64,000 nucleotides of DNA, taken from positions 4,558,001 to 4,622,000 of the forward strand of contig NZ_CP108381.1 of the NCBI RefSeq assembly GCF_035956715.1. Direction: 5' to 3'. The notes under the pieces were generated by a model. That model saw only the letters and a list, made by a program, of their open reading frames with translations. It was not told the DNA's origin and made no database searches. Source of the DNA: Nocardia sp. NBC_01329. GTDB lineage: Bacteria > Actinomycetota > Actinomycetes > Mycobacteriales > Mycobacteriaceae. Below, one piece after another: positions 1-8,483 of the stretch; the stretch's first letter is position 1; each line of letters starts with the position of its first letter. The position numbers and the translations under genes are program-made.

Positions 1-1
1 A

Positions 2-298
2 GTACGGCACACTGTGCGCGCCAACGACGTCGGGTCGACCCGGCACGCGGTGCACAGTGTGGTCATCCGCCGGCCCGATCAGCGACAACTGCTCGACCGG
101 ATACGCACGCCCACAGCGGTCGTCGGTGGCCGACAGGATTCGACATTCCCGCCCGCCGAGGTCGAGGAGCTGGCGCGTAGCGTCCCCGGAGCCGAACTGT
201 CGTTCCTGGAAGACGGTCATCTACTCGCAGTAGAAGTACCGGACCAGGTGAACTCCCTGATCGACGACTTCCTCCGCCGGCACGAACCGCACGGCTGA
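2..298 (+). CDS. alpha/beta hydrolase, C-terminal fragment (cut by window edge)
   Basis: The reading frame is open to the left edge, so only the last 98 or so residues are visible. The segment IRTPTAVVGGRQDSTFP followed by EELARSVPGAE and LEDGHLLAVEVPDQV matches the C-terminal part of the alpha/beta hydrolase fold. In that fold a strand ends in the acid residue (here the D of RQD) and the catalytic His follows in a G-H motif (here DGHLL). The nucleophile elbow would lie outside the window, so substrate and reaction cannot be given. It converges on the XRE regulator that follows. Confidence 0.75.
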   Translation, partial: VRHTVRANDVGSTRHAVHSVVIRRPDQRQLLDRIRTPTAVVGGRQDSTFPPAEVEELARSVPGAELSFLEDGHLLAVEVPDQVNSLIDDFLRRHEPHG

Positions 299-326
299 AA
301 TCCGCATCCGGCGATCCGATCCGGGT

Positions 327-1184
327 TCACAACCGGTCGGCCGTACCGGTGTTCGCGGTCCGTCCACGCTGCGCCGCGAAAATCAACCCGCGCGCCTTCT
401 CCCCTGTCACCGACTGCCCGGCGAGGGCATCGAACGCCCGCCCGTACACATCGATCTCCCGGGGCTGGGTGATGGTGAGTTCGGCGGCGGTCCCCTCCAC
501 CATCACCAGTCGGTTGTCGAACATGGCGAAATTGGTGGATACCACCAGCGCCTCGGCGGTGAACGGCACGATCCCGATGGTCACTCGCGGCATACCGATG
601 ATGGACGAGAGCCGGTCGAGCTGACCGAGCATGACGGCATCGTCGCCGACCGTGGTGTAGAGCGCTTGTTCGGCGATCAGGAAATGGAACAGGTGGTCGC
701 GCTGGTAGAGGATGCGCTGGCGTTCCATCCGCTTCGACACCGCGTTGTCGACATCATCGGGGATGCGATGGAATTCGATACCGCGGCGCAGTTTGGCGGC
801 GGCGTATTCCGCGGTCTGGAGTAGACCGGGAACGATCTGCGGCTGGAAGTCCCGGATATGGGCGGACGCCGCTTCGAGTTTCAGCGATTTCTGTTGCCGA
901 CGGCCGAGGCCGGTGCCGAGGATCTTGCGCCATTCGAGGTAGGCGACATCGATGGTGTTGGAGGTGGCCAGTAGGTCCGGTAGCTGATCTTCGGCGCCGC
1001 AGTGACGGCAGTAGGCGCGGATATCGTCGTCGGAGGGTCTTATCCGCGCGAATTCGATCTTGCTCACCTTCGACTCGTGCCAGCCCGCGAGCAGGGCGAG
1101 TCTTCGGTTGGTGAGCCCGGCCTGGCGCCGGAGCTCCCGGAGCCGTGCCCCGAGAGCTTCTCGCGCGTCGTGCACTTCGTTCAT
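327..1184 (-). CDS. XRE-family transcriptional regulator with DUF5753 domain
   Basis: Probable DNA-binding regulator of 285 residues. The N-terminal helix-turn-helix (about residues 8-65) contains LRELRRQAGLTNRRLALLAG and the recognition helix HESKVSKIE. The rest matches the DUF5753 ligand/partner domain (FQPQIVPGLLQTAEYA and a later FLIAEQALYT segment). I chose the ATG at 1184 because it overlaps the stop of the upstream DUF6879 gene (ATGA) and the helix-turn-helix starts right after it; an in-frame extension upstream reads as low-complexity shadow sequence. Such regulators are common in Streptomyces and Nocardia, often paired with a small partner protein. Its target is unknown. Confidence 0.85.
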   Translation of the reverse strand: MNEVHDAREALGARLRELRRQAGLTNRRLALLAGWHESKVSKIEFARIRPSDDDIRAYCRHCGAEDQLPDLLATSNTIDVAYLEWRKILGTGLGRRQQKSLKLEAASAHIRDFQPQIVPGLLQTAEYAAAKLRRGIEFHRIPDDVDNAVSKRMERQRILYQRDHLFHFLIAEQALYTTVGDDAVMLGQLDRLSSIIGMPRVTIGIVPFTAEALVVSTNFAMFDNRLVMVEGTAAELTITQPREIDVYGRAFDALAGQSVTGEKARGLIFAAQRGRTANTGTADRL

Positions 1185-1702
1185 CTGTCGACATATTCCG
1201 TGTAGGGCGTGGCCATGTCCCAGAGCCGGTGCTTCACACACCGGGCGTACCGGATGATCCCCGAATCCGTCGTGACCGCCAGACCGGAGGGTTTGCCGTG
1301 GCCGTCGACCAGGTTGTAGACGACCCGCTCGTCGTCGATCAACCACCAGTCGTCCGACGGCACGTCGCCGGCCAGATGCCGGGGTATGTACCGGATGTCC
1401 TCACCGGCATCGGTGTTGGTATCGGTCACCGACAGCAACCAGCGGTGATAGTCGGTGTGCGGCACCGTCACCACCCGGACCCGGCGCACGGTCACACCGC
1501 GGCCGGTCGTCTCCCGGATCAGCGAGTTCCAGCCGTCCTTCGGATCGTCCGGTACCGCGGGGCGGCCGTCCAGGAACCGGCCCAGCCGGCCTGCTTCGGC
1601 CGGCACGGCGTAGGCGTCCCGGACTTCCAGGTGGAATGCCTCGGACACGCACTGGCGCAGGAGCGCGGCCCAGTCCGGCGGCTCATGCGGAAGATAGAGC
1701 AC
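1181..1702 (-). CDS. DUF6879 family protein
   Basis: Protein of 173 residues with the hallmarks of DUF6879: an N-terminal FHLEVRDAYAVP segment, a central VRRVRVVTVPHTDYHRW stretch, IRYIPR, and a DDWWLIDDERVVYN segment. Family members are usually encoded beside XRE/DUF5753 regulators in actinobacteria, as here. No catalytic residues are recognisable. The start overlaps the end of the upstream 109-residue gene by 20 bases and the stop overlaps the regulator start by four, so the three are probably co-translated. Biochemical function is unknown; a regulatory partnership with the XRE protein is inference from gene order. Confidence 0.8.
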   Translation of the reverse strand: MLYLPHEPPDWAALLRQCVSEAFHLEVRDAYAVPAEAGRLGRFLDGRPAVPDDPKDGWNSLIRETTGRGVTVRRVRVVTVPHTDYHRWLLSVTDTNTDAGEDIRYIPRHLAGDVPSDDWWLIDDERVVYNLVDGHGKPSGLAVTTDSGIIRYARCVKHRLWDMATPYTEYVDR

Positions 1703-2012
1703 CGTAGAACGTCCTTCTGGTCTTCGGGACTTCGATCGCTACCTCATCGGGCGCCAGATCGAGCTGCGCCAAGATCTCACGCTCGGCGACCGGCCGGCCG
1801 GCGAGGGTGAACGTGCCTCGGCCGGTATCTTCCATGGGTGCGCCGATGAAGGTATCGGGTTCGGCGTAACCCAGTAGCAGGTGCGGGATCTCGACGGTCG
1901 CGGGGCTGTCGGTCTCCCATCCCTGGACCAGATAGCTTCCTTGATCGGTTGTGTACAGACTGGGGCATCCACCGAGATCCGAGCCCCCCTTACCGAGAAA
2001 CCGCAGACGCAT
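1683..2012 (-). CDS. conserved hypothetical protein of the XRE/DUF6879 set
   Basis: Protein of 109 residues beginning MRLRFLGKGGSDLGGCPSLY, with TDQGSYLVQGW and VEIPHLLLGY. From memory, similar small proteins sit upstream of DUF6879 genes in many actinobacteria. No signal peptide, membrane segment or catalytic motif is seen. It is the first gene of the minus-strand three-gene set. The 219 bases upstream, shared with the divergent gene at 2232, must hold its promoter. Confidence 0.7.
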   Translation of the reverse strand: MRLRFLGKGGSDLGGCPSLYTTDQGSYLVQGWETDSPATVEIPHLLLGYAEPDTFIGAPMEDTGRGTFTLAGRPVAEREILAQLDLAPDEVAIEVPKTRRTFYGALSSA

Positions 2013-2231
2013 ACTTCAACCCCTGTTCGATGGTTAGCACGAGTTTTCCCGCACCTCGTACATGATGCACTTCTGCGCCGACACGCGGGAAACAGCGGAA
2101 CCCGGTTGTGCAAACTTGTGCTCACCGCTCGCCATGATCGGTCTGTACTCCTTACCGTCGACTCAACCGTCGCGCCGGATATCTGTGCCGGGGAACTGGT
2201 ATCCGAGTCGACCACAGACCGAGGGGTGATC

Positions 2232-2555
2232 ATGCGATTCGAGGTGAAGGTGAGCGGTTACGGGGGCCGGTGGCTCCTCTCCGCACCCGCGTTCGGTGTC
2301 CGCAAGATCGTGGACGACGAGTCCGCCATCCGGGACGAGGCCCACCGGATGATCGCCCGGTGCGGGACCGCGCCGACCGTTTTCGAGATCGAGCTCGTGC
2401 CGGGTGAGGGCCTCGACACATCGCCCCCGGCCGACGATCGGCCCCCGGCCGGGGAGATCCACGGCCACGGACGTTTTCCGGGGGGAGCGACGGTATCCGA
2501 ACTCCGCGTCGGAACGCGCCGTACCGACGAACCGGTGATCGACGACGGTTTCTGA
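2232..2555 (+). CDS. small hypothetical protein, possibly HicB-like fold
   Basis: Deduced protein of 107 residues. The ATG at 2232 is preceded five bases upstream by GAGGGG, a good ribosome binding site; a GTG at 2226 is possible but falls inside that site. The first 55 residues (FEVKVSGYGGRWLLSAP, then a helix DESAIRDEAHRMIA) recall the short beta-beta-alpha pattern of HicB-type proteins, but no toxin partner lies beside it. The C-terminal half is Pro/Gly-rich and probably disordered. Function unknown. Confidence 0.5.
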   Translation: MRFEVKVSGYGGRWLLSAPAFGVRKIVDDESAIRDEAHRMIARCGTAPTVFEIELVPGEGLDTSPPADDRPPAGEIHGHGRFPGGATVSELRVGTRRTDEPVIDDGF

Positions 2556-2580
2556 TCCAGTTCGCAGGTGCACACATCCC

Positions 2581-2609
2581 CCGGTAGCCACGGCACGGTC
2601 GGCTACCGG
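2581..2609. terminator. possible bidirectional terminator hairpin
   Basis: CCGGTAGCC and GGCTACCGG form a perfect 9-bp stem with an 11-base loop between two convergent genes (ends at 2555 and 2674). There is no T-run, as is usual for high-GC actinobacteria. Confidence 0.4.
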
Positions 2610-2673
2610 AGGAGGCGTTCGACATCACCGGACCGCGACAGCGTTCCGGGACAGCGTTCAGGGACAGCGGGAT

Positions 2674-3810
2674 TCAGGGTTTCGGCACGGCGGGCAGGGC
2701 GATGGCCGGGTCGATGAACTCGTTGGTCACCAGATCGGTGGCGGTGAGCCCATCGGCGATCTTGTCGCCGCGTTTACGCAGGATCGGAGTCACCGCGTCG
2801 ATCACCCGGTTCACCCGTGCCTCGTCGAAATTGCCGAGGGTGTCGTCCGGTCCGTTACCGACGATCTTCTCGGCCACCTGCACTTTCACCGAATCGGTAT
2901 TACCGGCGGCGGTCATCGGCGGCCCGTCGGGGATGGTTTCGGCGATCCGCAGCAGCGCCTGGTTCACCGGTTCGGGATCGGCGATGTAGTCGATCTGGGC
3001 TTGCTGCAGCATCGGGACCAGTTTCGTCAGGCAGGGCCGCAGAGCATCGAGTTCACCGGTCCGCACCGACCAGGCGTGCGGGTAGATCTCATAACCGGAT
3101 TCGTGGACGAGCAGCGAGTCGGTGGGTTTGCGCCAGCCCTCGACGTCGTGTTCCCAGCGGAAGGGTTCGTTGGATACATACCCCTGCTGCATCACGCGAC
3201 CGCGCTCGGCGACGAAACGGCTCGGCGTGCCGTCGAACGAGGCATCGGCCTGGTCCGGACGCACATAGCCGTGGGCGGTGAGGTAGTCCATGAATATCTT
3301 GCCCTCGCTGTACACCACCGGGGCGCCGGTGTCGGGGACGTCCTTCCACGTTTCGACGTGATAGGTCGCCGGATCCCACATGATGATCTGCGGATTCACA
3401 TCGAGCGAGGCGAATACTCCGGTCACCGGGAATTCTGCCCGGGCGCGGACGGCGTCGTCGGTGGGGACGAAACCCAGGGTGATCGAGGTGTCCTGGTACA
3501 TCTGCGCGGGTACCGGCTGACCGCCCAGGAACGGGCCGCCGAGCCGGACCTCGACATTGATACCGGTATCGCCCAGTGGGCCCGCGTAGGAGCCCTTGTT
3601 GACGTCCACGGTGCCGTCGGGTCCGACGAGCTGGAACGCGGCGGCCCGTTCCGGGGTGGCGTACCAGTCCGTCTGGATCACGACGGTCGACGGGCAGGCT
3701 CCGGCCAATGGGCCGGCACCGGTGGGTTCCGGAACCGAACTCGCTCCACCGCAGGCGGTGAGCAGCGCGGTACCCGCGAGGGCAGTGAGAGCGGACAGCG
3801 GTTTCTTCAT
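2674..3810 (-). CDS. ABC transporter substrate-binding lipoprotein (NMT1/THI5-like)
   Basis: Solute-binding component of an importer, 378 residues. It starts with a lipoprotein signal peptide: KK, a hydrophobic stretch, then lipobox LLTAC with lipidation Cys at residue 20. The mature part begins VVIQTDWYATPERAAAFQLV, the tryptophan/tyrosine-rich opening typical of THI5/NMT1-like binding proteins. It is the last gene of an operon with permease (40 bases upstream) and ATPase. The family includes binders of sulfonates, nitrate, taurine and pyrimidine precursors, so the ligand cannot be fixed. Nearby cytosine-deaminase-like enzymes suggest an N-heterocycle (inference). Confidence 0.85.
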   Translation of the reverse strand: MKKPLSALTALAGTALLTACGGASSVPEPTGAGPLAGACPSTVVIQTDWYATPERAAAFQLVGPDGTVDVNKGSYAGPLGDTGINVEVRLGGPFLGGQPVPAQMYQDTSITLGFVPTDDAVRARAEFPVTGVFASLDVNPQIIMWDPATYHVETWKDVPDTGAPVVYSEGKIFMDYLTAHGYVRPDQADASFDGTPSRFVAERGRVMQQGYVSNEPFRWEHDVEGWRKPTDSLLVHESGYEIYPHAWSVRTGELDALRPCLTKLVPMLQQAQIDYIADPEPVNQALLRIAETIPDGPPMTAAGNTDSVKVQVAEKIVGNGPDDTLGNFDEARVNRVIDAVTPILRKRGDKIADGLTATDLVTNEFIDPAIALPAVPKP

Positions 3811-3850
3811 GGCACTTCCTGAGGTGAAGAGTGGATAGGTGGAGGAGAGA

Positions 3851-4717
3851 TCAGTGGCCGCGGCGGCGGCCGTGCGCCCGCTCCACGCGGACGGCCAGGA
3901 AATCGAAGAACCAGAACAGCATCAGCCCGGCCAGCGAGGACAGCAGCAGTGCGGTGAGCAGTTCCTCGGTCGCCAGCCGCTGCCGGTAGACGTCGATCAT
4001 CCGGCCGATACCGGGTTCACCCTGGCGGAAGAAGAAGTCGGCGACGATCGAGCCGATGATCGCCATCCCGCCGGAGATCTTGAAACCGGAGATCATCGCG
4101 GGCAGTGCGGTGGGCAATTGGAGTTTCAGCAGCCGCTGCCATCGGCTCGCGCCGTGCAGGGTGAACAGGTCGTGCTCGGCCGGTGCGACGGCTTTCAGGC
4201 CGAACAGGGTGTTGGTGACCACCGGGAACAGCGCCACCATCACACAGACGATCACCCGGCTGCCGAATTCGTAGCCGAACCAGAAGCCGAACAGCGGGAC
4301 CACGGCCAGGATCGGAATGGTCTGCAGGATCACCGCGTACGGGTACAGCGAATATTCGGCCCAGCGCGCCTGGCTCATCACCACCGCGAATCCGACGCCC
4401 AGCGCCATGGCGATGACCAGTCCGCTCAATGCGACCAGCACCGTGGAACCCAAGGCGGACAGGATCTCCGAACGGACGGCCGAATCGAGCAGGCCTTCGC
4501 TGATCACCTGGTCGGGGCCGGGTAACAGGAAACGCGATTCCGCGGCGATCAGGTGGTGACTGGTGAAGTACCAGACACCCATGACGACGACGAACACCAC
4601 AACAGGGGCGATGATTCGCACCGGCGCCGACCTGCGACGCGTTGTCCGCACCGCCTGTTTCGGCTGGTCCTGTGTGGTAGCAGTACGAGTGGCGGTGTCC
4701 GCCGCGACCGTTGTCAT
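3851..4717 (-). CDS. ABC transporter permease (SsuC/TauC type)
   Basis: Integral membrane subunit of the importer, 288 residues. After a short basic N-terminus there is a first membrane helix (IIAPVVVFVVVMGVWYF), then several more in the BPD_transp_1 arrangement. The coupling-helix loop that contacts the ATPase reads HGASRWQRLLKLQLPTALP, matching the EAA-G motif region. The ATG overlaps the ATPase stop (ATGA at 4714-4717), so synthesis of the two is coupled. Confidence 0.88.
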   Translation of the reverse strand: MTTVAADTATRTATTQDQPKQAVRTTRRRSAPVRIIAPVVVFVVVMGVWYFTSHHLIAAESRFLLPGPDQVISEGLLDSAVRSEILSALGSTVLVALSGLVIAMALGVGFAVVMSQARWAEYSLYPYAVILQTIPILAVVPLFGFWFGYEFGSRVIVCVMVALFPVVTNTLFGLKAVAPAEHDLFTLHGASRWQRLLKLQLPTALPAMISGFKISGGMAIIGSIVADFFFRQGEPGIGRMIDVYRQRLATEELLTALLLSSLAGLMLFWFFDFLAVRVERAHGRRRGH

Positions 4718-5475
4718 GCCGCGGCCCCCTGTTCGGCAGCGTGCAGCGCGGCGGAGACCGCACCGGCGATCTCGGCGAACTCCGGGGTGTAGCGCAGTCC
4801 GGGCTCCCGCGGAAAGTCCAGGGATACCGGGATATCGGCCGCCACCCGGCCCGGACGGCCGGTGAGCACGACGACTCGGGTCGACATGAACACCGCCTCC
4901 GGGACCGAATGGGTGACGAACACACCCGCGAAGGCGTCACGCCGGAAGAGACCGCCCACTTCCTCGTTGAGCCGCTGGCGGGTGATCTCGTCGAGGGCAC
5001 CGAACGGTTCGTCGAACAGGAACACTTCCGGCCGCAGCGTGAGTGCGCGAGCGATGGAGGCCCGCATACGCATACCGCCGGAGAGCTGGGCGGGTTTATG
5101 TTTCTCGAAACCGCCCAGCCCGACCCGTTCGATGGCGTCCAGCGCCGCCGCGCGGCGTTCGGCCCGGTTCACCCCGGCCAGTTCCGCGGGAAGTTCCACA
5201 TTGCGCAAGACCGTGCGCCACGGCAGCAGTGTCGCTTCCTGGAAGACGTAGCCGAGATGTTCGGTGGCGACCGCGACCGCACCGGAACTGGCTTCTTCGA
5301 AACCGGCCGCCAGCCGTAGCAGGGTCGATTTCCCGCAGCCGGAGGGGCCGACGAGGGAGACGAATTCGCCTGGGCGGACGGCGATATCGATATCGCGCAG
5401 TGCGGCGGTTCCGTTCTCGAAGACCATCGACACATTCCGGAACGCGAGGGCCGGGTCCGGCCCGGTCGTATACAT
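4714..5475 (-). CDS. ABC transporter ATP-binding protein (SsuB/TauB type)
   Basis: ATPase that powers the importer, 253 residues from the chosen start. Walker A is GPSGCGKST, the Q-loop is VFQEATLLPW, the signature is LSGGM, Walker B is VFLFDEP and the H-loop is VFVTHS. All key residues are present. I place the start at the ATG at 5475 because AGGGGAGG lies just upstream of it; an in-frame ATG at 5520 has no such site. First gene of a three-gene operon whose promoter region carries the palindrome at 5579-5588. Confidence 0.87.
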   Translation of the reverse strand: MYTTGPDPALAFRNVSMVFENGTAALRDIDIAVRPGEFVSLVGPSGCGKSTLLRLAAGFEEASSGAVAVATEHLGYVFQEATLLPWRTVLRNVELPAELAGVNRAERRAAALDAIERVGLGGFEKHKPAQLSGGMRMRASIARALTLRPEVFLFDEPFGALDEITRQRLNEEVGGLFRRDAFAGVFVTHSVPEAVFMSTRVVVLTGRPGRVAADIPVSLDFPREPGLRYTPEFAEIAGAVSAALHAAEQGAAA

Positions 5476-5578
5476 TGCCTCCCCTGTATGGGTCGGCGCC
5501 GGGATAGCCTTTGTGCTCATGGAACAGTTCTATCGGCTGCTCGTTGCCGATCGCGGTCCGCCGGATTACACCCCTGTT

Positions 5579-5588
5579 TCGTATACGA
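5579..5588. promoter_or_regulatory. putative operator TCGTATACGA (ABC importer operon)
   Basis: Perfect 10-bp palindrome lying between the stop of the upstream amidohydrolase and the start of the importer operon, about 100 bases before the ATPase ATG. The same sequence occurs at 7602-7611, with one-mismatch copies at 7730 and 8484. All lie beside genes grouped around the GntR regulator at 7774, so this is its likely binding site (inference). A weaker match (8 of 10) at 5466-5475 overlaps the ATPase start codon. Confidence 0.6.
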
Positions 5589-6785
5589 TCAAGAAACCAA
5601 TTGTCCGTCCCGTGCCACCACCCGGCCACCCTTGAGAACCAGTTTCCGGGTCGGGACCCCGACGACCGCCGCCGCCGGCGTCGCGGCCTCGACCGTGACG
5701 AGATCGGCCCGCGCCCCCACCCGCAACCCGTAGTCCGCGAGTCCGAGGACCTTCGCACCGCCGAGAGTCCCCGCAGCGAGCGCCAATTCGATCTCCTCGT
5801 CGGCGAGCAGTCGATCGCGGAAAGCCACGGTACTGATCCGGCGCAACATATCGCCGTCGCCGTAAGGGGTCCACAGATCCCGGATACCGTCGTTGCCGAG
5901 AGCGAGAGTCGCGCCGGCGGCGTGCATCACGCGTAGTGGCACCACCGGCGCGTCGCCGACCGCGCAGGTCACCATGGCCACGCCCGCTTCGGTCAGACGC
6001 TCGGCGATCCGCCGCTGCTCGTCGGGCGGCAGCGCGCCCATCGCGTAGGCGTGGCTGATGGTGACCCGCCCACCCAGGCCGGTGGTCTTCGTCCGTTCGA
6101 TGATCAACTCGAATTCCCAGGCACCGAGGGCACCTCCATCGTGCAGGTGGATATCGATTTTCGCGCCGTAGCGTTCGGCCAGGCCGAAGATGAGGTCCAA
6201 CTGCCCGGTCGGGTCACCGTCGTATCCGGCGGGATCGATCCCGCCCACCACCTCGACACCCCCGGCCAAAGCCTCGTCCAGCAGTTCCGCGGTCCCGGGC
6301 CGGCGGATCAGACCGCCCTGCGGGAAGGCGACCAGTTCGACGTCCACCCGGTCGCGGTGCCGGGCGGCGGCGGTCCGCACCGCCTCCACCCCGGCCAGCC
6401 CGACCGAGGGATCGATATCGATATGACTACGTACGTGCGCCGTTCCGCCGGCGATCATGGTCGCGAGCAGGTTCGCGGAATAGTCGGCGCTCGGAATGCC
6501 GAGTTCGGCACGCCGGTTCTCGCCGTTGGCGATCCGCCCGGCCAGCGAACGGCCACCGGTATTCGGCACCCACGGCCCACTCCACAGGGTCTTGTCCAGA
6601 TGGCAGTGGGTATCGACGAATCCGGGCAGGACCAGCGCACCCGCCAGTTCGAGGGTTTCGGCGCCGGGGGCCGCCAGCCCCGGCCCGAGCTGCTCGATCC
6701 GACCGGCCCGGATCAGGATATCGGCGGTTTCCAGCGGTCGGCCGGGCAGCCAAGGACGGCCGTTGCGCAGTACCAGATCGGTCAT
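5589..6785 (-). CDS. amidohydrolase, cytosine-deaminase-like
   Basis: Metal-dependent hydrolase of 398 residues in the amidohydrolase superfamily. The first metal-binding motif is VDTHCHLDKTLW (near residue 60), the second is IDIHLHD, the third is TISHAY, and the metal/catalytic Asp is in GNDGIRDLW. The HLDK form of the first motif is typical of the cytosine deaminase/AtzC-like branch, which acts on ring C-N bonds of N-heterocycles. The start is the ATG at 6785, 20 bases after the TauE/SafE gene, so the two form an operon. A longer in-frame extension upstream overlaps that gene and is rejected. Substrate unknown. Confidence 0.82.
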   Translation of the reverse strand: MTDLVLRNGRPWLPGRPLETADILIRAGRIEQLGPGLAAPGAETLELAGALVLPGFVDTHCHLDKTLWSGPWVPNTGGRSLAGRIANGENRRAELGIPSADYSANLLATMIAGGTAHVRSHIDIDPSVGLAGVEAVRTAAARHRDRVDVELVAFPQGGLIRRPGTAELLDEALAGGVEVVGGIDPAGYDGDPTGQLDLIFGLAERYGAKIDIHLHDGGALGAWEFELIIERTKTTGLGGRVTISHAYAMGALPPDEQRRIAERLTEAGVAMVTCAVGDAPVVPLRVMHAAGATLALGNDGIRDLWTPYGDGDMLRRISTVAFRDRLLADEEIELALAAGTLGGAKVLGLADYGLRVGARADLVTVEAATPAAAVVGVPTRKLVLKGGRVVARDGQLVS

Positions 6786-6805
6786 GATTCCTTCTTTCAC
6801 CAGAT

Positions 6806-7549
6806 TCACGTGAACAACATCGCGATACCCGCGCCCGCACCGAAGACGATCACCAGGGCGCGGAACGCGCCGGGGCGCAGCCGATCGGAGATCTTGCCGC
6901 CGACCACGCCGCCGAGCAGGCAGGCCGGGGCCAGTACCAGAACCGACCACCAGTCGACCGGGCCGAACAGAGCCACCGCGATGGTGGCGGTGGTGGAGAC
7001 GGCGAGGGTCAGCACACTCTTCAGACCGTTGAGCAGGTTGATGGAGGCATCGATACCGAGTGCGAGCGCGGTCAGCAGCACGATGCCCATCCCACCGTTG
7101 AAGTACGCCCCGTACATACCGCCCAGGAAGACCCCGGCGAAGAGGGTGGCCCGGGAATCGCCGCCCTTTTCGGCGAGCTTCCGGGAGATCAGCGGTTGCG
7201 CGGCGAACAGCGCGGTCGCCGCCAGGATCAGATAGGGAACCAGAGCGGTGAACACTTCGGGCGGCGCCGCGAGCAGAGCCACCACGCCGCCGAGCGCGCC
7301 CGCGGTGCCGACGACGATGAGCCGGGGCAGCAGGCTGCGATGTTCGGCCAGTCGCGAGCGCAGTGCGGCCGCGCCACCCAGATAACCCGGCCACACCGCT
7401 ACGGCATTGGTCACCGTCGCGGTCACCGGCGGCAGTCCGGTCGCCACCAGGGCGGGAAACGACAGCAGGCTGCCGCCGCCGGCGATGGTGTTGCACACGC
7501 CGGCGCCGAAACCGGCCGCCAGCAGCAGCACCGCGTACACGGGATCCAT
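6806..7549 (-). CDS. TauE/SafE family membrane permease
   Basis: Integral membrane protein of 247 residues, probable anion or organic-acid permease. It shows the two-fold TauE/SafE pattern: an N-terminal helix (YAVLLLAAGFGAGVCNTIAG) with the GGG motif and the signature FPALVATGLPPVTATVTNAV, then a second half with GMYGAYFNGGMGI. The ATG at 7549 is preceded by GAAGGA at good spacing. First gene of a two-gene unit with the downstream amidohydrolase; the palindrome at 7602-7611 lies 52 bases upstream. It may export a product or import the substrate of the amidohydrolase (inference). Confidence 0.83.
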   Translation of the reverse strand: MDPVYAVLLLAAGFGAGVCNTIAGGGSLLSFPALVATGLPPVTATVTNAVAVWPGYLGGAAALRSRLAEHRSLLPRLIVVGTAGALGGVVALLAAPPEVFTALVPYLILAATALFAAQPLISRKLAEKGGDSRATLFAGVFLGGMYGAYFNGGMGIVLLTALALGIDASINLLNGLKSVLTLAVSTTATIAVALFGPVDWWSVLVLAPACLLGGVVGGKISDRLRPGAFRALVIVFGAGAGIAMLFT

Positions 7550-7601
7550 AACATCCTTCCCCCAACATCCTTCTGACCACACGACCACAATTGAGACCGG
7601 A

Positions 7602-7611
7602 TCGTATACGA
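7602..7611. promoter_or_regulatory. putative operator TCGTATACGA (permease / GntR divergent region)
   Basis: Perfect copy of the palindrome found at 5579. It sits in the divergent region between the TauE/SafE gene (minus) and the GntR regulator (plus), where it could control both and give autoregulation. Confidence 0.6.
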
Positions 7612-7729
7612 AACACACTGGGCTCGCCGCTCGTGTGCTGCCGGTCACCCCGGAAACCCGCCGCTCCCGCGGGCCGCACCGACGACTCGAGAGCATTCCT
7701 GGTATTCAAGTGGAGTACCGGGCGGCGGA

Positions 7730-7739
7730 TCGTATGCGA
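7730..7739. promoter_or_regulatory. putative second operator half-match TCGTATGCGA
   Basis: Nine of ten bases match the palindrome TCGTATACGA. It lies 35 bases before the chosen GntR start, so it could be the autoregulatory site. Weaker evidence than the perfect copies. Confidence 0.4.
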
Positions 7740-7773
7740 CCGCCCGCCGATTTCCACCCGAGCCGAGGACGAT

Positions 7774-8442
7774 GTGGACAGCACCAACCCACGGATGACC
7801 AAACAGCAGGTGTGCCGCGCCATTCGCGACGACATCATCCGCGGCGTGTTCGCACCGGGTCAGCGATTGACCGAGGACACGCTCGCCGAGAGCTACGGCG
7901 TATCCCGGGTACCGGTACGGGAAGCATTGCGCACCCTCGAAGCCGAGGGTTTCGCGTATTCGCGCACCTATGCCGGTACCTTCGTGGCCGAGTTGACCGA
8001 GGACGAGGCCGCGGATCTGCTCGAGATCCGCGCCCTGCTCGAACCGCTGTGCGCGAGCCGGGCCGCGCATCGGCGCACCCCCGAACAACTGGGCCGGCTC
8101 AAGGAGCTGACCGCCCTGGGGCAGGAATCGGTACGTGCCGGGCGCCTCGACGACCTGACCAGGCTCAACAGTCGCTTCCACGAAGTATTGGCCGAAGCTT
8201 CGGGCAGTAGCCTGCTGGCCGGTCTGATCACCCAGCTCGGCTGGAAGATCGCCTGGGTGTACGCGGTCGAACTCCCACGCCGCGCCACCGATTCCTGGGA
8301 CGAGCACGAGCGGATCTGCGCCGCGCTCGAGGCCGGGGACGCGGGCCTGGCCGGGAGCCTGGTCACCGAGCACATAGCGCACGCGACGACCGCCTATCGG
8401 CTCCGGACCGCCCACCCGGCACCGTCGGGCGCGGGTTCTTAA
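7774..8442 (+). CDS. GntR-family transcriptional regulator (FCD domain)
   Basis: Regulator of 222 residues. The N-terminal winged helix-turn-helix reads IRDDIIRGVFAPGQRLTED followed by LAESYGVSRVPVREALRTLE. The C-terminal all-helical FCD domain holds the expected metal-ligand pattern: LEIRALLEPLCA, then RLNSRFHEVL, and ending VTEHIAHATTAY. I chose the GTG at 7774, which follows GAGGA; an ATG at 7795 is the alternative. FCD regulators usually bind a small organic acid or catabolic intermediate. Its position between two transcription units with matching palindromes makes it the likely controller of the surrounding catabolic island. Confidence 0.85.
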   Translation: MDSTNPRMTKQQVCRAIRDDIIRGVFAPGQRLTEDTLAESYGVSRVPVREALRTLEAEGFAYSRTYAGTFVAELTEDEAADLLEIRALLEPLCASRAAHRRTPEQLGRLKELTALGQESVRAGRLDDLTRLNSRFHEVLAEASGSSLLAGLITQLGWKIAWVYAVELPRRATDSWDEHERICAALEAGDAGLAGSLVTEHIAHATTAYRLRTAHPAPSGAGS

Positions 8443-8483
8443 CCTCAGCGAAGCATTTCGCGGGTCCACCGGAAACACCCGGG

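Noticed and set aside
327..2012. Toxin-antitoxin module
   Set aside because: The XRE/DUF6879 set is a common actinobacterial regulator arrangement; no toxin-type fold is recognisable in the partners.
5589..7838. A single 749-residue reading frame covering the amidohydrolase and its upstream neighbour
   Set aside because: The first half overlaps the TauE/SafE gene and reads as Arg/Gly-rich shadow sequence; the amidohydrolase itself starts cleanly at 6785.
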